This document shows positions 42,192 to 51,273 of a stretch of 64,000 bases of DNA, piece by piece. The DNA lies in assembly GCA_052061695.1 (NCBI GenBank), contig JBPZEY010000008.1; one strand, written 5' to 3'. Each line of letters opens with the position of its first letter. Position 1 is the first letter of the stretch. Position numbers and translations under genes: made by a program. The stretch is from Alkalicoccus luteus (GTDB taxonomy: Bacteria > Bacillota > Bacilli > Bacillales > Salisediminibacteriaceae). The notes under the pieces were generated by a model. That model was not told where the DNA came from. It saw nothing but the letters and a program-made list of their open reading frames with translations, and did not search any database.

Positions 42192-42359
42192 GCTGCCGAC
42201 ATCGAAGGACTTCGACTCCGGGAGGATCAGAACGAGGCGAAGATCCAGCGCTTCCGACGGAAGAAGGAAGCGGTTAGCTGAGCCCGTTCCCTCCGGAAAG
42301 CGAGGGTCCGCAGATACAGGCAGATGCAACGTTATTCACCTAAAAAAACTTTATCGACA
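42192..42359 (-). repeat. Dispersed intergenic repeat module, copy B
   Basis: The reverse complement of this segment matches 20911-21068 (see there). The TGTCGATAA end lies next to the second glmM terminator, just as in copy A it lies next to the rocA terminator. Confidence 0.8.
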
Positions 42360-42364
42360 GTCTG

Positions 42365-42400
42365 ACAAAGGCCGTCCCAAATGGGGCGGCCTTTGTGTTT
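42365..42400 (+). terminator. Second copy of the glmM terminator
   Basis: The hairpin ACAAAGGCCGTCCC/GGGGCGGCCTTTGT (42365-42396) differs from the copy at 41600-41631 at one base and is followed by GTTTTTA. It is oriented for the plus strand although the next gene (mtlD) is convergent. Confidence 0.85.
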
Positions 42401-42403
42401 TTA

Positions 42404-43549
42404 TTATGCTTGAATGGCTTCATACAAGGCGGCTGCCTGCTGTACGAGCGGACTGTCCGGATCGAGTCCGCTGACAGCTGCCAAAACGGAAGAAGCGGAA
42501 CTCACAGCCAGCTGCTGATGAAGCTGGGCGGCTTCTTCGTCCTGCAGGTTATCGTAGGCGAGTGCGGCTGCAATCGTGCGTAACAGCGCTTCCGGATTTA
42601 TGCCACGTTCTTCCAGCTGCAGAGCAGGGCTGATAAGACGTTCCCGAGCGCCGAGCTTTTTCAGAGGCTGTCTGGCAACCCGGTCGATAGAATCAGATAA
42701 AGCATCGTTCTCAAAACGGCTGAGCGTCGTGCGGATATAAGCGGCATGCGTGTCCGGATCGAAGCCGTACTTGGCCGTCAGCAGTTTTCCGGTTTCCTGC
42801 AGCACGCTTTCCACCTCACTGCGGACCTCGTTGTCTTTCATCGCCTCCTGAACCGTGGCATGCTGCCTCTGCCAGCCGTGATAAGCTGCAGCTGCATGAC
42901 CAGTGTTCACGGTAAAGAGCTTGCGCTCGATGTAGGCGTCGAGATCATCCACGTAGTGAATCCCGTCAATAGGCGGAACCGGGCCGTGAATAGCCTTCTT
43001 CTCAACGGTCCATTCGTAAAAAGGCTCTACGAGTACGTCCAGCGGATGAGCCTGCTCCTGAATCGGAACGATGCGGTCCACTGCTGCGTTCGGCCAGCTG
43101 ATGAACGCTTCTGCCTGGCTTGCCTGCTCGTCAGAAAGGTGTTCCTTTACGTGCATGCGCAGCATGTCGGTGCCGCCGACTGCGTTTTCGCAGGCGATAA
43201 CCGTCAGCGGCCAGGCTGAATCCAGTCGTTCCTTAACCGCTTCTGCCAGCACAGGGGCCAGGTGCTTTAAAACAGGCGCACCGACAGCCGTTGTGACGAG
43301 ATCTGCTTCCCGAAGCGCAGCAAGCAGCTCCTCTTTCTCGTGCTGCGAATGCAGGCCAGTAAAGTTGGTAACGGTTTCCGGAGGTTGATCAGGGGCTGCG
43401 AAGAAAATCTGATAACTCTCCTCCTGCTTTAACAGCTTGATCAGCTCATTGTTTACATCAGCAAATGTCACCTGGCAGCCTGCCCGGTGAAGGAGCTGAG
43501 CGATGAAGCCGCGGCCGATATTCCCGGCCCCAAAATGGACGGCTCTCAT
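42404..43549 (-). CDS. mtlD: Mannitol-1-phosphate 5-dehydrogenase
   Basis: A 381-residue NAD-dependent enzyme that oxidises mannitol-1-P, formed by the PTS, to fructose-6-P. The Rossmann start (MRAVHFGAGNIGRGFIAQLL) and the family motif KLFTVNTGHAAAAYHG are clear. It is the last gene of mtlA-mtlR-mtlF-mtlD; its start codon directly abuts the mtlF stop. Confidence 0.95.
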   Translation of the reverse strand: MRAVHFGAGNIGRGFIAQLLHRAGCQVTFADVNNELIKLLKQEESYQIFFAAPDQPPETVTNFTGLHSQHEKEELLAALREADLVTTAVGAPVLKHLAPVLAEAVKERLDSAWPLTVIACENAVGGTDMLRMHVKEHLSDEQASQAEAFISWPNAAVDRIVPIQEQAHPLDVLVEPFYEWTVEKKAIHGPVPPIDGIHYVDDLDAYIERKLFTVNTGHAAAAYHGWQRQHATVQEAMKDNEVRSEVESVLQETGKLLTAKYGFDPDTHAAYIRTTLSRFENDALSDSIDRVARQPLKKLGARERLISPALQLEERGINPEALLRTIAAALAYDNLQDEEAAQLHQQLAVSSASSVLAAVSGLDPDSPLVQQAAALYEAIQA

Positions 43550-43987
43550 TTACTCCACCTCTTGGAACATGTCGAGCAGTTCCTGTTTTGTTGTTGCGTT
43601 CAGCATTCTTTCTACGTTTGCTTCCTCGGAGCAAAGGATAGCAATTTTCGACAGGATTTCGAGGTGCTCGTTATCCTTTCCTGCGATGCCGAATACGAGC
43701 TTTGCCGTATTTCCTTCGCCGTATTCTACGCCATCAGGAATTTGCAGAACAGACAGACCAGAATAGTGAACATTGCTCTTTGCGTCGTCAGTGCCGTGCG
43801 GAATGGCGACACCGTTCCCCATGAAAGTGGAAGTGATTTCTTCCCGCTCAAACATTTTGTCAATGTAGCCGGCATCCGTATAGCCGCCGTCAACGAGAAT
43901 TTGCCCGGCTTTGCGGATCGCTTCCTTTTGGTCTGTCACCTTTACGCCGAGCTGAATGTTTTCCTCTGGAAGAATTGCTTTTGTCAT
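43550..43987 (-). CDS. mtlF: Mannitol-specific PTS enzyme IIA
   Basis: 145 residues. The phospho-acceptor His is in NGVAIPHGTDDAK. It passes phosphate from HPr to the IIB domain of MtlA, and to regulatory sites of MtlR. Start MTKAILPEENIQLGVKV; a GGAGTG ribosome binding site lies ahead. Confidence 0.94.
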   Translation of the reverse strand: MTKAILPEENIQLGVKVTDQKEAIRKAGQILVDGGYTDAGYIDKMFEREEITSTFMGNGVAIPHGTDDAKSNVHYSGLSVLQIPDGVEYGEGNTAKLVFGIAGKDNEHLEILSKIAILCSEEANVERMLNATTKQELLDMFQEVE

Positions 43988-44003
43988 GATGAAACACTCC
44001 TTT

Positions 44004-46064
44004 TTATTCGTTCGTTATTCCACGGATAAGCTGTAAAAACTCTCCGCTCATCACATCTTTTATTTCTTTTTCGCTTCCTTCCGCAAACAGGCGGAGGTTG
44101 CGTTCATTCTTTACAATCATGCCGCTGATGCTGCTCAGAAGGCTGCTTTGGGTATCACTCATATCCAGCGGTGCGAGCATGAGCAGAAGGCGCCTGACAT
44201 GAATGGTGGAGCCATCCATGGCTCGGATTGGTTCTGGATGTAGGCGTTCCACGAGCAGAAACACCGGTTCACGAATGTCACTGCTCCGCGCATGATAGAG
44301 CGCAAGCTGCGTGTTCGGAAGTCCGACTCCGGAAAGCTGCTCCCGTTCCTGCAGCGCGTTTTTAACGGCGCGGGCGTCTGATACAAATCCTTTTCCCTGC
44401 AAATACAGCAGCGTATTCTGCATGCTCTGCCAAAACGGGACGGCAGTCGATTCCTGAATCAGCTCTACGTGCTGCATCAGCTGCAGAGCTTCGTTCAGCT
44501 GGGACTGCATCGATTCCAGCGTACCCGCTGCAGGCTGTTTGGAAACGGAATCTGGTGTTCTTCCCGGCTTTCGAGCCATATAGTGTTCAATCTCAGCCAG
44601 TTCATCATCGGTTAAGAACGGATTTACTTGAATGTAATCGTACGCGTCATCCAGGGCAATCGTCGAGATGATGAGATCGGCAGGATCAAGCGTTTTCTGA
44701 TCCAGTTCATAAACCGAGAGTTGTTCCATCGACGTGATCTGCGGCAGCTCCCGTTTAAGGCGGGCGGTCATCATTTTGGATGAGCCAATACCAGTGGAGC
44801 AGATAACGTAGGCGTGGTATTCACGACCGTCATCGAGTTCCAGCGCCGATCCAAAGTGAAGCACGAGAAACCCAACTTCGTCATCCGGAACATCAAGCTC
44901 AGCAAACACGTGACGAGCGGCATCTGCCACTGCAGCGAACAGCTGCGGGTATTTAGTCTGAATCGTGTCCTTAAGCGGATTATGAATGCTCATTTGCTGC
45001 TGCATGCGATAGAGAGCGGGGCTTAAATGAGCAGTGAGGCCCTTTTCCAATGCGTGTCCGGAAAAAGCCGTGCCGTACCGGTCGGATACGTGGCGGATCA
45101 GGCGGCTGGCAAGAAAGGAAATATCCAGATCCGGGTCCGCTTGAAACGCTGTATCCCGCTGCAGCTTGGCGCCGCGAAGGTGCATCGTAATATAGCCAAT
45201 CTCTGTATTAGGAATGGTTAAATCGAGCCGTTCCTCGAGCCGTGCAGCAAGAGAAGCAGCCAGCGGAAATTCCTGCGTCTGCTTTAGACGCTCCAGCAGC
45301 TCCTCTTTCATCTGTACCCGTTCACCGAGCTGAATACGCTCCAGTGCCAGCGCAAGATGGACGACGAGCGCAGCATAGGAAGAATCGGCGATAGGAACCG
45401 GAAGCCGGCGGGTGACTTCTTCGACAGCTCGTTCGACCTCCTGAATCCGATCTTCGTCGACGAAACCGAGCAGCTGGTCGGCGATTGCCTTCGTTCGTCC
45501 GCCGGTTTCTGCAAGCGTTTTGCGGCGGATGAAGCGGAGCAGATCCGTATCATTTAGATGATTGGCAAGCAGCGCGCGAATGGCGCGCCGTTTTGCCTGC
45601 TCCTCACCGGCTGCCTGAATCCCAAAGCCTCGTCGTCTCAGCAGCGTCAGCTGATGCTGCTCCATCCAGTCTGTCAGCTTATCCAGATCACTGCGGACGG
45701 TTGCTTCCGTGATGTGCAGTTCGGAGGCGAGAGCATGCAGTTTTACAGGTTCTGTTGCTGTCAGCAGCTTATATGATAAAAGCAGCTGACGCTGTTCAGG
45801 CAAAAAGTCAATACTGCGGGCCTCTGACAGGTCCTCTGTAAGAGCCTGAAGCTCTTGATCTGGTCCGGAAAGGCGCAGCCCGGTCCCTGACTTCTTTTCC
45901 AGCGTCAGCTCATACGGCTGCAGAAGACTGTCAAATGTCGTCAGATCACGGTGGATGGTGCGTTCGCTCACATCCAGCGCTTCGGCCAGATAGGCAACCG
46001 TGACTCCTTCCGGATGTGCTAGCAGCTCATCCAGAATGCGCCGGTCTCGGGCGGATACGTACAT
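44004..46064 (-). CDS. mtlR: Mannitol operon transcriptional activator MtlR
   Basis: 686 residues. N-terminal helix-turn-helix domains (SARDRRILDELLAHPEGVTV, VSERTIHRDLTTF) are followed by two PRD domains regulated by HPr/EI phosphorylation (~190-400), a gat-type IIB domain with Cys in YVICSTGIGSSKM (~420), and a C-terminal IIA-like domain (~540-686). This is the standard MtlR layout. It lies within the operon it should activate, between mtlA and mtlF. GGAGGG precedes the ATG. Confidence 0.92.
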   Translation of the reverse strand: MYVSARDRRILDELLAHPEGVTVAYLAEALDVSERTIHRDLTTFDSLLQPYELTLEKKSGTGLRLSGPDQELQALTEDLSEARSIDFLPEQRQLLLSYKLLTATEPVKLHALASELHITEATVRSDLDKLTDWMEQHQLTLLRRRGFGIQAAGEEQAKRRAIRALLANHLNDTDLLRFIRRKTLAETGGRTKAIADQLLGFVDEDRIQEVERAVEEVTRRLPVPIADSSYAALVVHLALALERIQLGERVQMKEELLERLKQTQEFPLAASLAARLEERLDLTIPNTEIGYITMHLRGAKLQRDTAFQADPDLDISFLASRLIRHVSDRYGTAFSGHALEKGLTAHLSPALYRMQQQMSIHNPLKDTIQTKYPQLFAAVADAARHVFAELDVPDDEVGFLVLHFGSALELDDGREYHAYVICSTGIGSSKMMTARLKRELPQITSMEQLSVYELDQKTLDPADLIISTIALDDAYDYIQVNPFLTDDELAEIEHYMARKPGRTPDSVSKQPAAGTLESMQSQLNEALQLMQHVELIQESTAVPFWQSMQNTLLYLQGKGFVSDARAVKNALQEREQLSGVGLPNTQLALYHARSSDIREPVFLLVERLHPEPIRAMDGSTIHVRRLLLMLAPLDMSDTQSSLLSSISGMIVKNERNLRLFAEGSEKEIKDVMSGEFLQLIRGITNE

Positions 46065-46082
46065 ATACGTCCCTCCAGTCTG

Positions 46083-47516
46083 TTACTGCTTCAGTCGCTC
46101 CACGAGCTTGTCGTATTCCGGGCTGTTCAGGAAGTTTTCTACAGATACATGATCAGCTCCCGGACGCTTTTCTTTTGCACGAGGCGTGAGGTCCTTATGG
46201 GTGATGACAATATCGGCGTCTTCCGGAAGGTTGCTAATGGAAGTATTCGTCACATCAATGTCGAGTCCTGCTTTTTTCACCTTATCACGCATGATCGAAG
46301 CTCCCATTGCGCTTGAGCCCATACCTGCGTCACAGGCAAAAATGATGCGGTTGACGTTTGACGGATCGATTCCAGCTTCAGGCGCAGCCTGCTCGCCTTC
46401 TGCAAACGTACCAGAAACGCTGCTCTTCTTGCCTTTCATTTCTTCCATTTTAGCAGCTGCCCCGGACATATCATCTTCAGCGGGATTCTTCGTCGTCTTC
46501 AGAATGATGGAAGCGACAAGGAAGGAGACACCCGTGGCTGCAAACACACCGGCGAACATCCCGAGATAACCGCCCGGCGGCGTCATCAGCGTATACGCGA
46601 TGATGCTTCCTGGTGCAGGTGTTGCGACGAGTCCGGCATCAAAGATCGAGAAGGTGAAGATGCCTGCCATACCGCCGGCGATTGCTGCCAGAATTAGAAT
46701 CGGGCGCATCAGGATGTACGGAAAGTAGATTTCGTGAATACCACCAAAGAAATGGATGATCGCGGCCCCTGGTGCTGTACGCTTTGCCGAGCCGACTCCA
46801 AAGAGCATGATCGCAAGCAGCACGCCCAGTCCTGGACCTGGGTTTGTTTCAAGCATCAGCAGAATCGAAGAGCCCTGCTGGGAAGCCTGCTCCAGACCTA
46901 AAGGACTGAGAATACCATGGTTGATTGCGTTGTTTAAGAACAATACCTTTGCTGGTTCAATGAAAATACTGGCAAGCGGGAGCAGGCCGAGTGATACAAT
47001 GACGTCCACCCCTGCACCGAGCGCCTGCGTCAGACCGAATACGACCGGACCGACCGTGATGACGCCGAAGAGTGCAAGCAGCATCGCAAGAATACCAGCT
47101 GTAAAGTTGTTGACGAGCATTTCAAAGCCTTGACGTACTTTCCCTTCGAGCAGACGGTCAATCTGTTTAATGAGGAGGCCGCCGAGTGGACCCATGATCA
47201 TGGCTCCGATAAACATTGGCACTTCTGCACCGACGATGACACCCATTGCGGCAGTCGCCCCAACGACACCACCGCGTGTATCATGGACAAGCTTACCGCC
47301 GGTGTAGGCAATGAGCAGCGGCAGGAGGTAGGTGATCATCGGACCGACGAGCGCTTCGAACGTCGGATATGGCACCCAGCCATCCGGAATAAAGAGCGCA
47401 GTGATCAAGCCCCAGGCGATGAACGCCCCAATGTTCGGCATGATCATGCTGCTTAAAAAGCTTCCGACCCGCTGAATTCGTGTCCGCAGTGTCGATTTTT
47501 GTTGTTCCTGACTCAT
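46083..47516 (-). CDS. mtlA: Mannitol-specific PTS enzyme IICB
   Basis: 477 residues. The membrane IIC part (~1-340) transports mannitol (PNIGAFIAWGLITALFIPDG; FFGGIHEIYFPYILMRP is the substrate motif). A linker and the IIB domain (~380-477) follow, with phospho-Cys in IIFACDAGMGSSAMGAS. The IIA domain is a separate protein, MtlF. It is the first gene of the operon, with a promoter and partial cre site upstream. Confidence 0.95.
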   Translation of the reverse strand: MSQEQQKSTLRTRIQRVGSFLSSMIMPNIGAFIAWGLITALFIPDGWVPYPTFEALVGPMITYLLPLLIAYTGGKLVHDTRGGVVGATAAMGVIVGAEVPMFIGAMIMGPLGGLLIKQIDRLLEGKVRQGFEMLVNNFTAGILAMLLALFGVITVGPVVFGLTQALGAGVDVIVSLGLLPLASIFIEPAKVLFLNNAINHGILSPLGLEQASQQGSSILLMLETNPGPGLGVLLAIMLFGVGSAKRTAPGAAIIHFFGGIHEIYFPYILMRPILILAAIAGGMAGIFTFSIFDAGLVATPAPGSIIAYTLMTPPGGYLGMFAGVFAATGVSFLVASIILKTTKNPAEDDMSGAAAKMEEMKGKKSSVSGTFAEGEQAAPEAGIDPSNVNRIIFACDAGMGSSAMGASIMRDKVKKAGLDIDVTNTSISNLPEDADIVITHKDLTPRAKEKRPGADHVSVENFLNSPEYDKLVERLKQ

Positions 47517-47560
47517 GTGAAATCCCCCTTCAGGATAAAGAATAAGTAGCTTGTACCTTT

Positions 47561-47589
47561 ATAGTAAAGCGCTCTCATCGCCTCTACAA
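47561..47589 (-). promoter_or_regulatory. mtl operon promoter with cre-like site
   Basis: On the minus strand TTGTAG (47584-47589), 17-base spacer, TACTAT (47561-47566). The spacer contains AGAGCGCTTT, which fits the core of a catabolite-responsive element although the outer cre positions are imperfect. Repression by CcpA when glucose is present would be expected. Confidence 0.65.
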
Positions 47590-47891
47590 CACAATGAAAA
47601 CGCAATTACGTCACAGTTATTCCTGACAGGATTTCGTTTGTCGAATTTTAAGGACGCACATGGCCTTCTTTAAATGGTCTCAGATTAGAAAAACACCGTA
47701 CACGGGGCGGATGACGATTCGGCAAATTTCATGATTAACGGATGGGGAAACAGGTTACAGAAAACAGAGGACGAGCTGTAACACTCTTCGCTGAGCGGCG
47801 ACTAACACAGCGAGTCCGGCCCATTTAGCTGACGGATACAAGTGGAGATCGAATAGTGACACAGAACATTTCCAAAATGTGCAAAAAACGA
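47590..47891 (+). other. Non-coding stretch between mtlA and the glmS promoter
   Basis: About 300 bases with no supported gene or strong structure. MtlR binding sites would be expected near its left edge, but none could be recognised by eye. Confidence 0.45.
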
Positions 47892-47920
47892 TTGACCGCT
47901 GTTTTGCCGTGTAGTATGAT
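47892..47920 (+). promoter_or_regulatory. glmS promoter
   Basis: TTGACC (47892-47897), 17-base spacer, TATGAT (47915-47920); transcription would start about 50 bases before the ribozyme. Confidence 0.8.
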
Positions 47921-47969
47921 GAGGTCATTCAAATGCGTGAAAGGGGGAAAGAAGACTGAGAAACATCAT

Positions 47970-48112
47970 TCAAAAGCGCCTGGACTGCCGATGTGCAGTT
48001 GACGAGGAGGAGGTTATCGAACGTTCGGCGGATGCCTCCCGGCTGCCTGAAATCACAGCCGCAACAAGGAGCTAAACCAGCGAGGCGACTTGCTGAACAA
48101 AAGCTTATTGAC
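47970..48112 (+). ncRNA. glmS ribozyme-riboswitch
   Basis: The strand reads AAAAGCGCCTGGACTGCCG, then GTTGACGAGGAGGAGGTTAT, CGAACGTTCGGCGGATGCC and TCCCGGCTGCCTGAAATCAC, followed by CCGCAACAAGG. This is the conserved core (P1-P2, active site and P3) of the glmS class. Cleavage is expected between A47975 and G47976 when GlcN-6-P binds, which destabilises the glmS message. The right-hand limit (around 48112, after GCGAGGCGACTTGCTGAACA) is approximate. Confidence 0.96.
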
Positions 48113-48208
48113 TGATTTCCTGATACACACAACCATTAAAACGAGAAAGAGTGGGGCGGACATGCCCCCGGCGTGAACCTGCCCTGCTCACAGGGAGGAC
48201 ATTTAGCT

Positions 48209-50011
48209 ATGTGCGGAATTGTAGGATATATTGGAACAGCAGATGCAAAGGAGATTCTCCTGCGTGGACTCGAAAAGCTCGAGTACCGCGGCTATGACTC
48301 TGCAGGAATTGCGATTGCGAATGAATCAGGAATTCATGTCTATAAAGAAAAGGGCCGAATTGCTGCTCTTCGGGACGTTGTGGATACGTCTGAAGACAGC
48401 GTAGTCGGCATCGGTCATACACGCTGGGCGACGCACGGCGTACCAAGCCAGCTGAACGCTCACCCGCACCAGAGTGCGACTGCCCGTTTCACGATTGTGC
48501 ATAACGGGGTTATCGAAAACTATGAGCAGCTTCGCAGAGAGTATCTTGAAGGTGTGGAGATGGTATCTGACACGGATACAGAAATCATCGTTCAGCTTGT
48601 TGATACGTTCTCAAAAGAAGGCCTGTCGACAGAGGAAGCGTTCCGTAAAACGCTCAGCATGCTCGAAGGCTCCTACGCGACGGCACTGCTCGATAACACC
48701 GATCGTGACACAATCTATGTCGGCAAGAATAAAAGCCCGCTTCTGATCGGTCTGGCTGACGGCGTAAACGTTATCGCGTCTGATGCGATGGCGATGCTGC
48801 AGGTAACAAACGAATTCATGGAAATTGAAGACAAAGAAATCGTTGTTGTTACACGTGAAACAGCCCAGGTGAAGAAGCTGGACGGCCAGGAGATAAGCCG
48901 CGATTCCTATATCGCAGAGCTCGACTCCACCGACATTGAAAAGGGCACGTACCCGCATTACATGCTGAAGGAGATCGACGAGCAGCCGTTTGTGATTCGG
49001 AACATCATCACGAAGTACAAGGATGAGAACGAAAACATTAAGCTCGACGAAGAGATCCGCAGCGCGGTAACAGATGCAGACCGCATCTATATTATTGCGG
49101 CCGGAACGAGCTATCATTCCGGACTGGTCGGAAAAGAACTGATCGAAAAAATCGCACACATTCCGGTAGAAACGCATATTGCAAGTGAGTTCCTTTACAA
49201 CATGCCATTACTAAGCAAGAAACCACTCTTTATCTTTATTTCACAGAGCGGAGAAACAGCTGACCTCCGCGGTGTACTCGTGAACGTGAAGGAGCTGGGA
49301 CATCCGGCACTGACGATTACAAACGTACCAGGCTCCACATTGTCCCGTGAAGCAGACTATACGCTGCACACGCATGCAGGCCCTGAAATCGCCGTTGCGT
49401 CAACGAAAGCCTACACGGCGCAGATGGCTGTGATGGCTATTCTTGCAGTGGATGCTGCTCGTGCAGGCGGAGTAGAAATCGACTTTGACCCGCTGCAGGA
49501 GCTCGGGATCGTTGCAAACGCAATGGAAATTTTCACAGAGAAAAAAGAAGTGCTCGAAGAAGTAGCGCGTGAATTCCTCAGCGTCTCGCGAAATGCCTTC
49601 TTTATCGGCCGTTCGCTCGACTATTACGTCTGCATGGAAGGTGCCCTCAAGCTGAAGGAAATCTCCTACATTCAGGCAGAAGGCTTTGCAGGCGGAGAGC
49701 TGAAGCACGGGACGATAGCGCTGATCGAAGAAGGAACACCGGTGATTGGGCTTGCAACACAGAAAGATGTCAGCCTGAATATCCGCGGAAACATGAAGGA
49801 AGTTGTCGCCCGCGGCGCGAACCCTTGCTTTATCAGCATGGAAGGCTGCGAACACGAAGAAGACACGGTTGTGATGCCTGCCGTGCACGAATATCTCACA
49901 CCGCTTGTGAGCGTTCTGCCAATGCAGATCATTTCTTATTACGCAGCGCTTCACCGCGGCTGCGACGTGGACAAGCCTCGTAACCTGGCGAAGTCCGTAA
50001 CAGTAGAATAA
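48209..50011 (+). CDS. glmS: Glutamine-fructose-6-phosphate aminotransferase GlmS
   Basis: A 600-residue enzyme that makes GlcN-6-P from fructose-6-P and glutamine, the first step of cell-wall amino-sugar synthesis. The N-terminal Cys of the glutaminase domain (MCGIVGYIG) is exposed after Met removal; two SIS domains follow (FISQSGETADLRGVL; FIGRSLDYYVCMEGALKLKE) and the C-terminal DKPRNLAKSVTVE is conserved. The ATG at 48209 lies nine bases after GGGAGGA, which excludes the longer frame. It is controlled by the ribozyme in its leader. Confidence 0.97.
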   Translation: MCGIVGYIGTADAKEILLRGLEKLEYRGYDSAGIAIANESGIHVYKEKGRIAALRDVVDTSEDSVVGIGHTRWATHGVPSQLNAHPHQSATARFTIVHNGVIENYEQLRREYLEGVEMVSDTDTEIIVQLVDTFSKEGLSTEEAFRKTLSMLEGSYATALLDNTDRDTIYVGKNKSPLLIGLADGVNVIASDAMAMLQVTNEFMEIEDKEIVVVTRETAQVKKLDGQEISRDSYIAELDSTDIEKGTYPHYMLKEIDEQPFVIRNIITKYKDENENIKLDEEIRSAVTDADRIYIIAAGTSYHSGLVGKELIEKIAHIPVETHIASEFLYNMPLLSKKPLFIFISQSGETADLRGVLVNVKELGHPALTITNVPGSTLSREADYTLHTHAGPEIAVASTKAYTAQMAVMAILAVDAARAGGVEIDFDPLQELGIVANAMEIFTEKKEVLEEVAREFLSVSRNAFFIGRSLDYYVCMEGALKLKEISYIQAEGFAGGELKHGTIALIEEGTPVIGLATQKDVSLNIRGNMKEVVARGANPCFISMEGCEHEEDTVVMPAVHEYLTPLVSVLPMQIISYYAALHRGCDVDKPRNLAKSVTVE

Positions 50012-50017
50012 CAGCTG

Positions 50018-50058
50018 ACACCCCCAATCGGTTCTGTGAACCGGATGGGGGTGTTTTG
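50018..50058 (+). terminator. Terminator of glmS
   Basis: ACACCCCC (50018-50025) pairs with GGGGGTGT (50047-50054), with an inner CGGTTC/GAACCG stem, then TTTT. Confidence 0.92.
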
Positions 50059-50298
50059 ATTGCGCACGGCGGTCTTCAGCAGATAGTGAAAACGAAAGTG
50101 TTCAACTTTTTCTGCAAAAGCGTTAAACAGGCTTCCTAAACCGTCAACCTGTAGCTGTAAAAGCATTAACATGGGCTTGGACCTGTTTACGAGCATCAAC
50201 TTAGAACTGTTAAAACGAAGAAAGGATTAAATACCGGAGAGAAACGTTTACCTTTCTCCTCCGAACATTCACCTTTTAAAGTCAGCTGGTGTCAAAAT

Positions 50299-51153
50299 TC
50301 AGCTTATTTGCAGCAGAAGGATCCCGATGAAGACGAGCGCAAGCGAAACCGTCTGCAGCCGGGTGAGGCGCTCCCGCAAATAGAGCACCGACAACAGCGC
50401 CACAACGAGACTGTTCGTGGAAAATACAGGGGAGACGATGCTGGCAGGCCCGCTCTGCAAAGCCCACGCGTAAAGCTGCATGCCGGCAAAGGAAAACAAG
50501 CCGGCTCCGAGTCCAAATTGGAAGCTTTTCAGTCGACAAGGCGAATTTCTCTGAGGAGAACGAAGCAGCGCCTGCAGCGACCAGAGCAGGCCAACTGCAT
50601 AGCCGACGAAAAGGATAGTCGTATTTGGAAGCGCAAGCTCTTCCGTTACTTTCAGACCGCCGTTACGCAGAAAAAACAACGCAGTCGCAGCAAACACAAA
50701 TACGTACCAGATCCGGTTTGGAATACTCAGTTTTTCTCGGGGGTCAAGCGGAAGCAGGCTCACGGCTGCGACAATCAGAAAGATCCCGGTGTATTCCATT
50801 GCGCCGGGGCGTTCTGCGTAAACGATAACAGACATGAGTACGATCAAGAGAATATTCGTGTTCACGAGCGGGGAGGTCAGGCTCGCCGGTCCATATTCGA
50901 GCGCCCGCATGAACAGCAGATTGCCGAACGTGGAGCCGATTCCTACAATCATTCCGCTGAGCAGAATCACCGCAGAGAGATACAGCACGTTTTCCACGTA
51001 CGCCGTTACAGCAAAGCCGACAGTGCCGCTGGCATAAACGCCTGCAAAAAACGGCAGGAGCGGCCAGCCTTTGAACGCGTTCACTTTAAAGCAAAAGGTA
51101 GCCAGACCAAAGATAATGGCGCTGGCTGCGGCAAGTAAAAACCAGAGTGTCAT
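50299..51153 (-). CDS. EamA/DMT-family membrane transporter
   Basis: 284 residues with about ten membrane helices in two EamA halves (first: WFLLAAASAIIFGLATFCFK; second: FQFGLGAGLFSFAGMQLYAW, then GPASIVSPVFSTNSLVVALL). Both halves end with the family pattern ALEYGPASLTSP or ALQSGPASIVSP. Such proteins export or import small metabolites; the substrate cannot be told. GAAGGGA precedes the ATG. It is a single gene. Confidence 0.88.
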   Translation of the reverse strand: MTLWFLLAAASAIIFGLATFCFKVNAFKGWPLLPFFAGVYASGTVGFAVTAYVENVLYLSAVILLSGMIVGIGSTFGNLLFMRALEYGPASLTSPLVNTNILLIVLMSVIVYAERPGAMEYTGIFLIVAAVSLLPLDPREKLSIPNRIWYVFVFAATALFFLRNGGLKVTEELALPNTTILFVGYAVGLLWSLQALLRSPQRNSPCRLKSFQFGLGAGLFSFAGMQLYAWALQSGPASIVSPVFSTNSLVVALLSVLYLRERLTRLQTVSLALVFIGILLLQIS

Positions 51154-51273
51154 GGTGAAATCCCTTCTTTACATACAAGTGGTTACGGAGGTACCCGGAT
51201 GCTTTGCAGCGCCTTTTTTATGGTAGTCCAAAAGGTCGATAGTCTGTATCTAAAGCTTCGAAAAGGCGATTAT

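Larger units (their letters stand above)
41630..42366. mobile_element. Intergenic island with imperfect terminal inverted repeats
   Basis: About 737 non-coding bases between two near-identical 32 bp terminator hairpins. The left end GTCAGAATATAGACAAAGT (41630-41648) matches the reverse complement of the right end (42348-42366, GTCAGACTGTCGATAAAGT) at 14 of 19 bases. Inside are a 96 bp tandem hairpin repeat and a 168 bp module shared with 20911-21068. It encodes no transposase. It may be a non-autonomous element or a composite of repeats; the assignment is inference. Confidence 0.5.
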
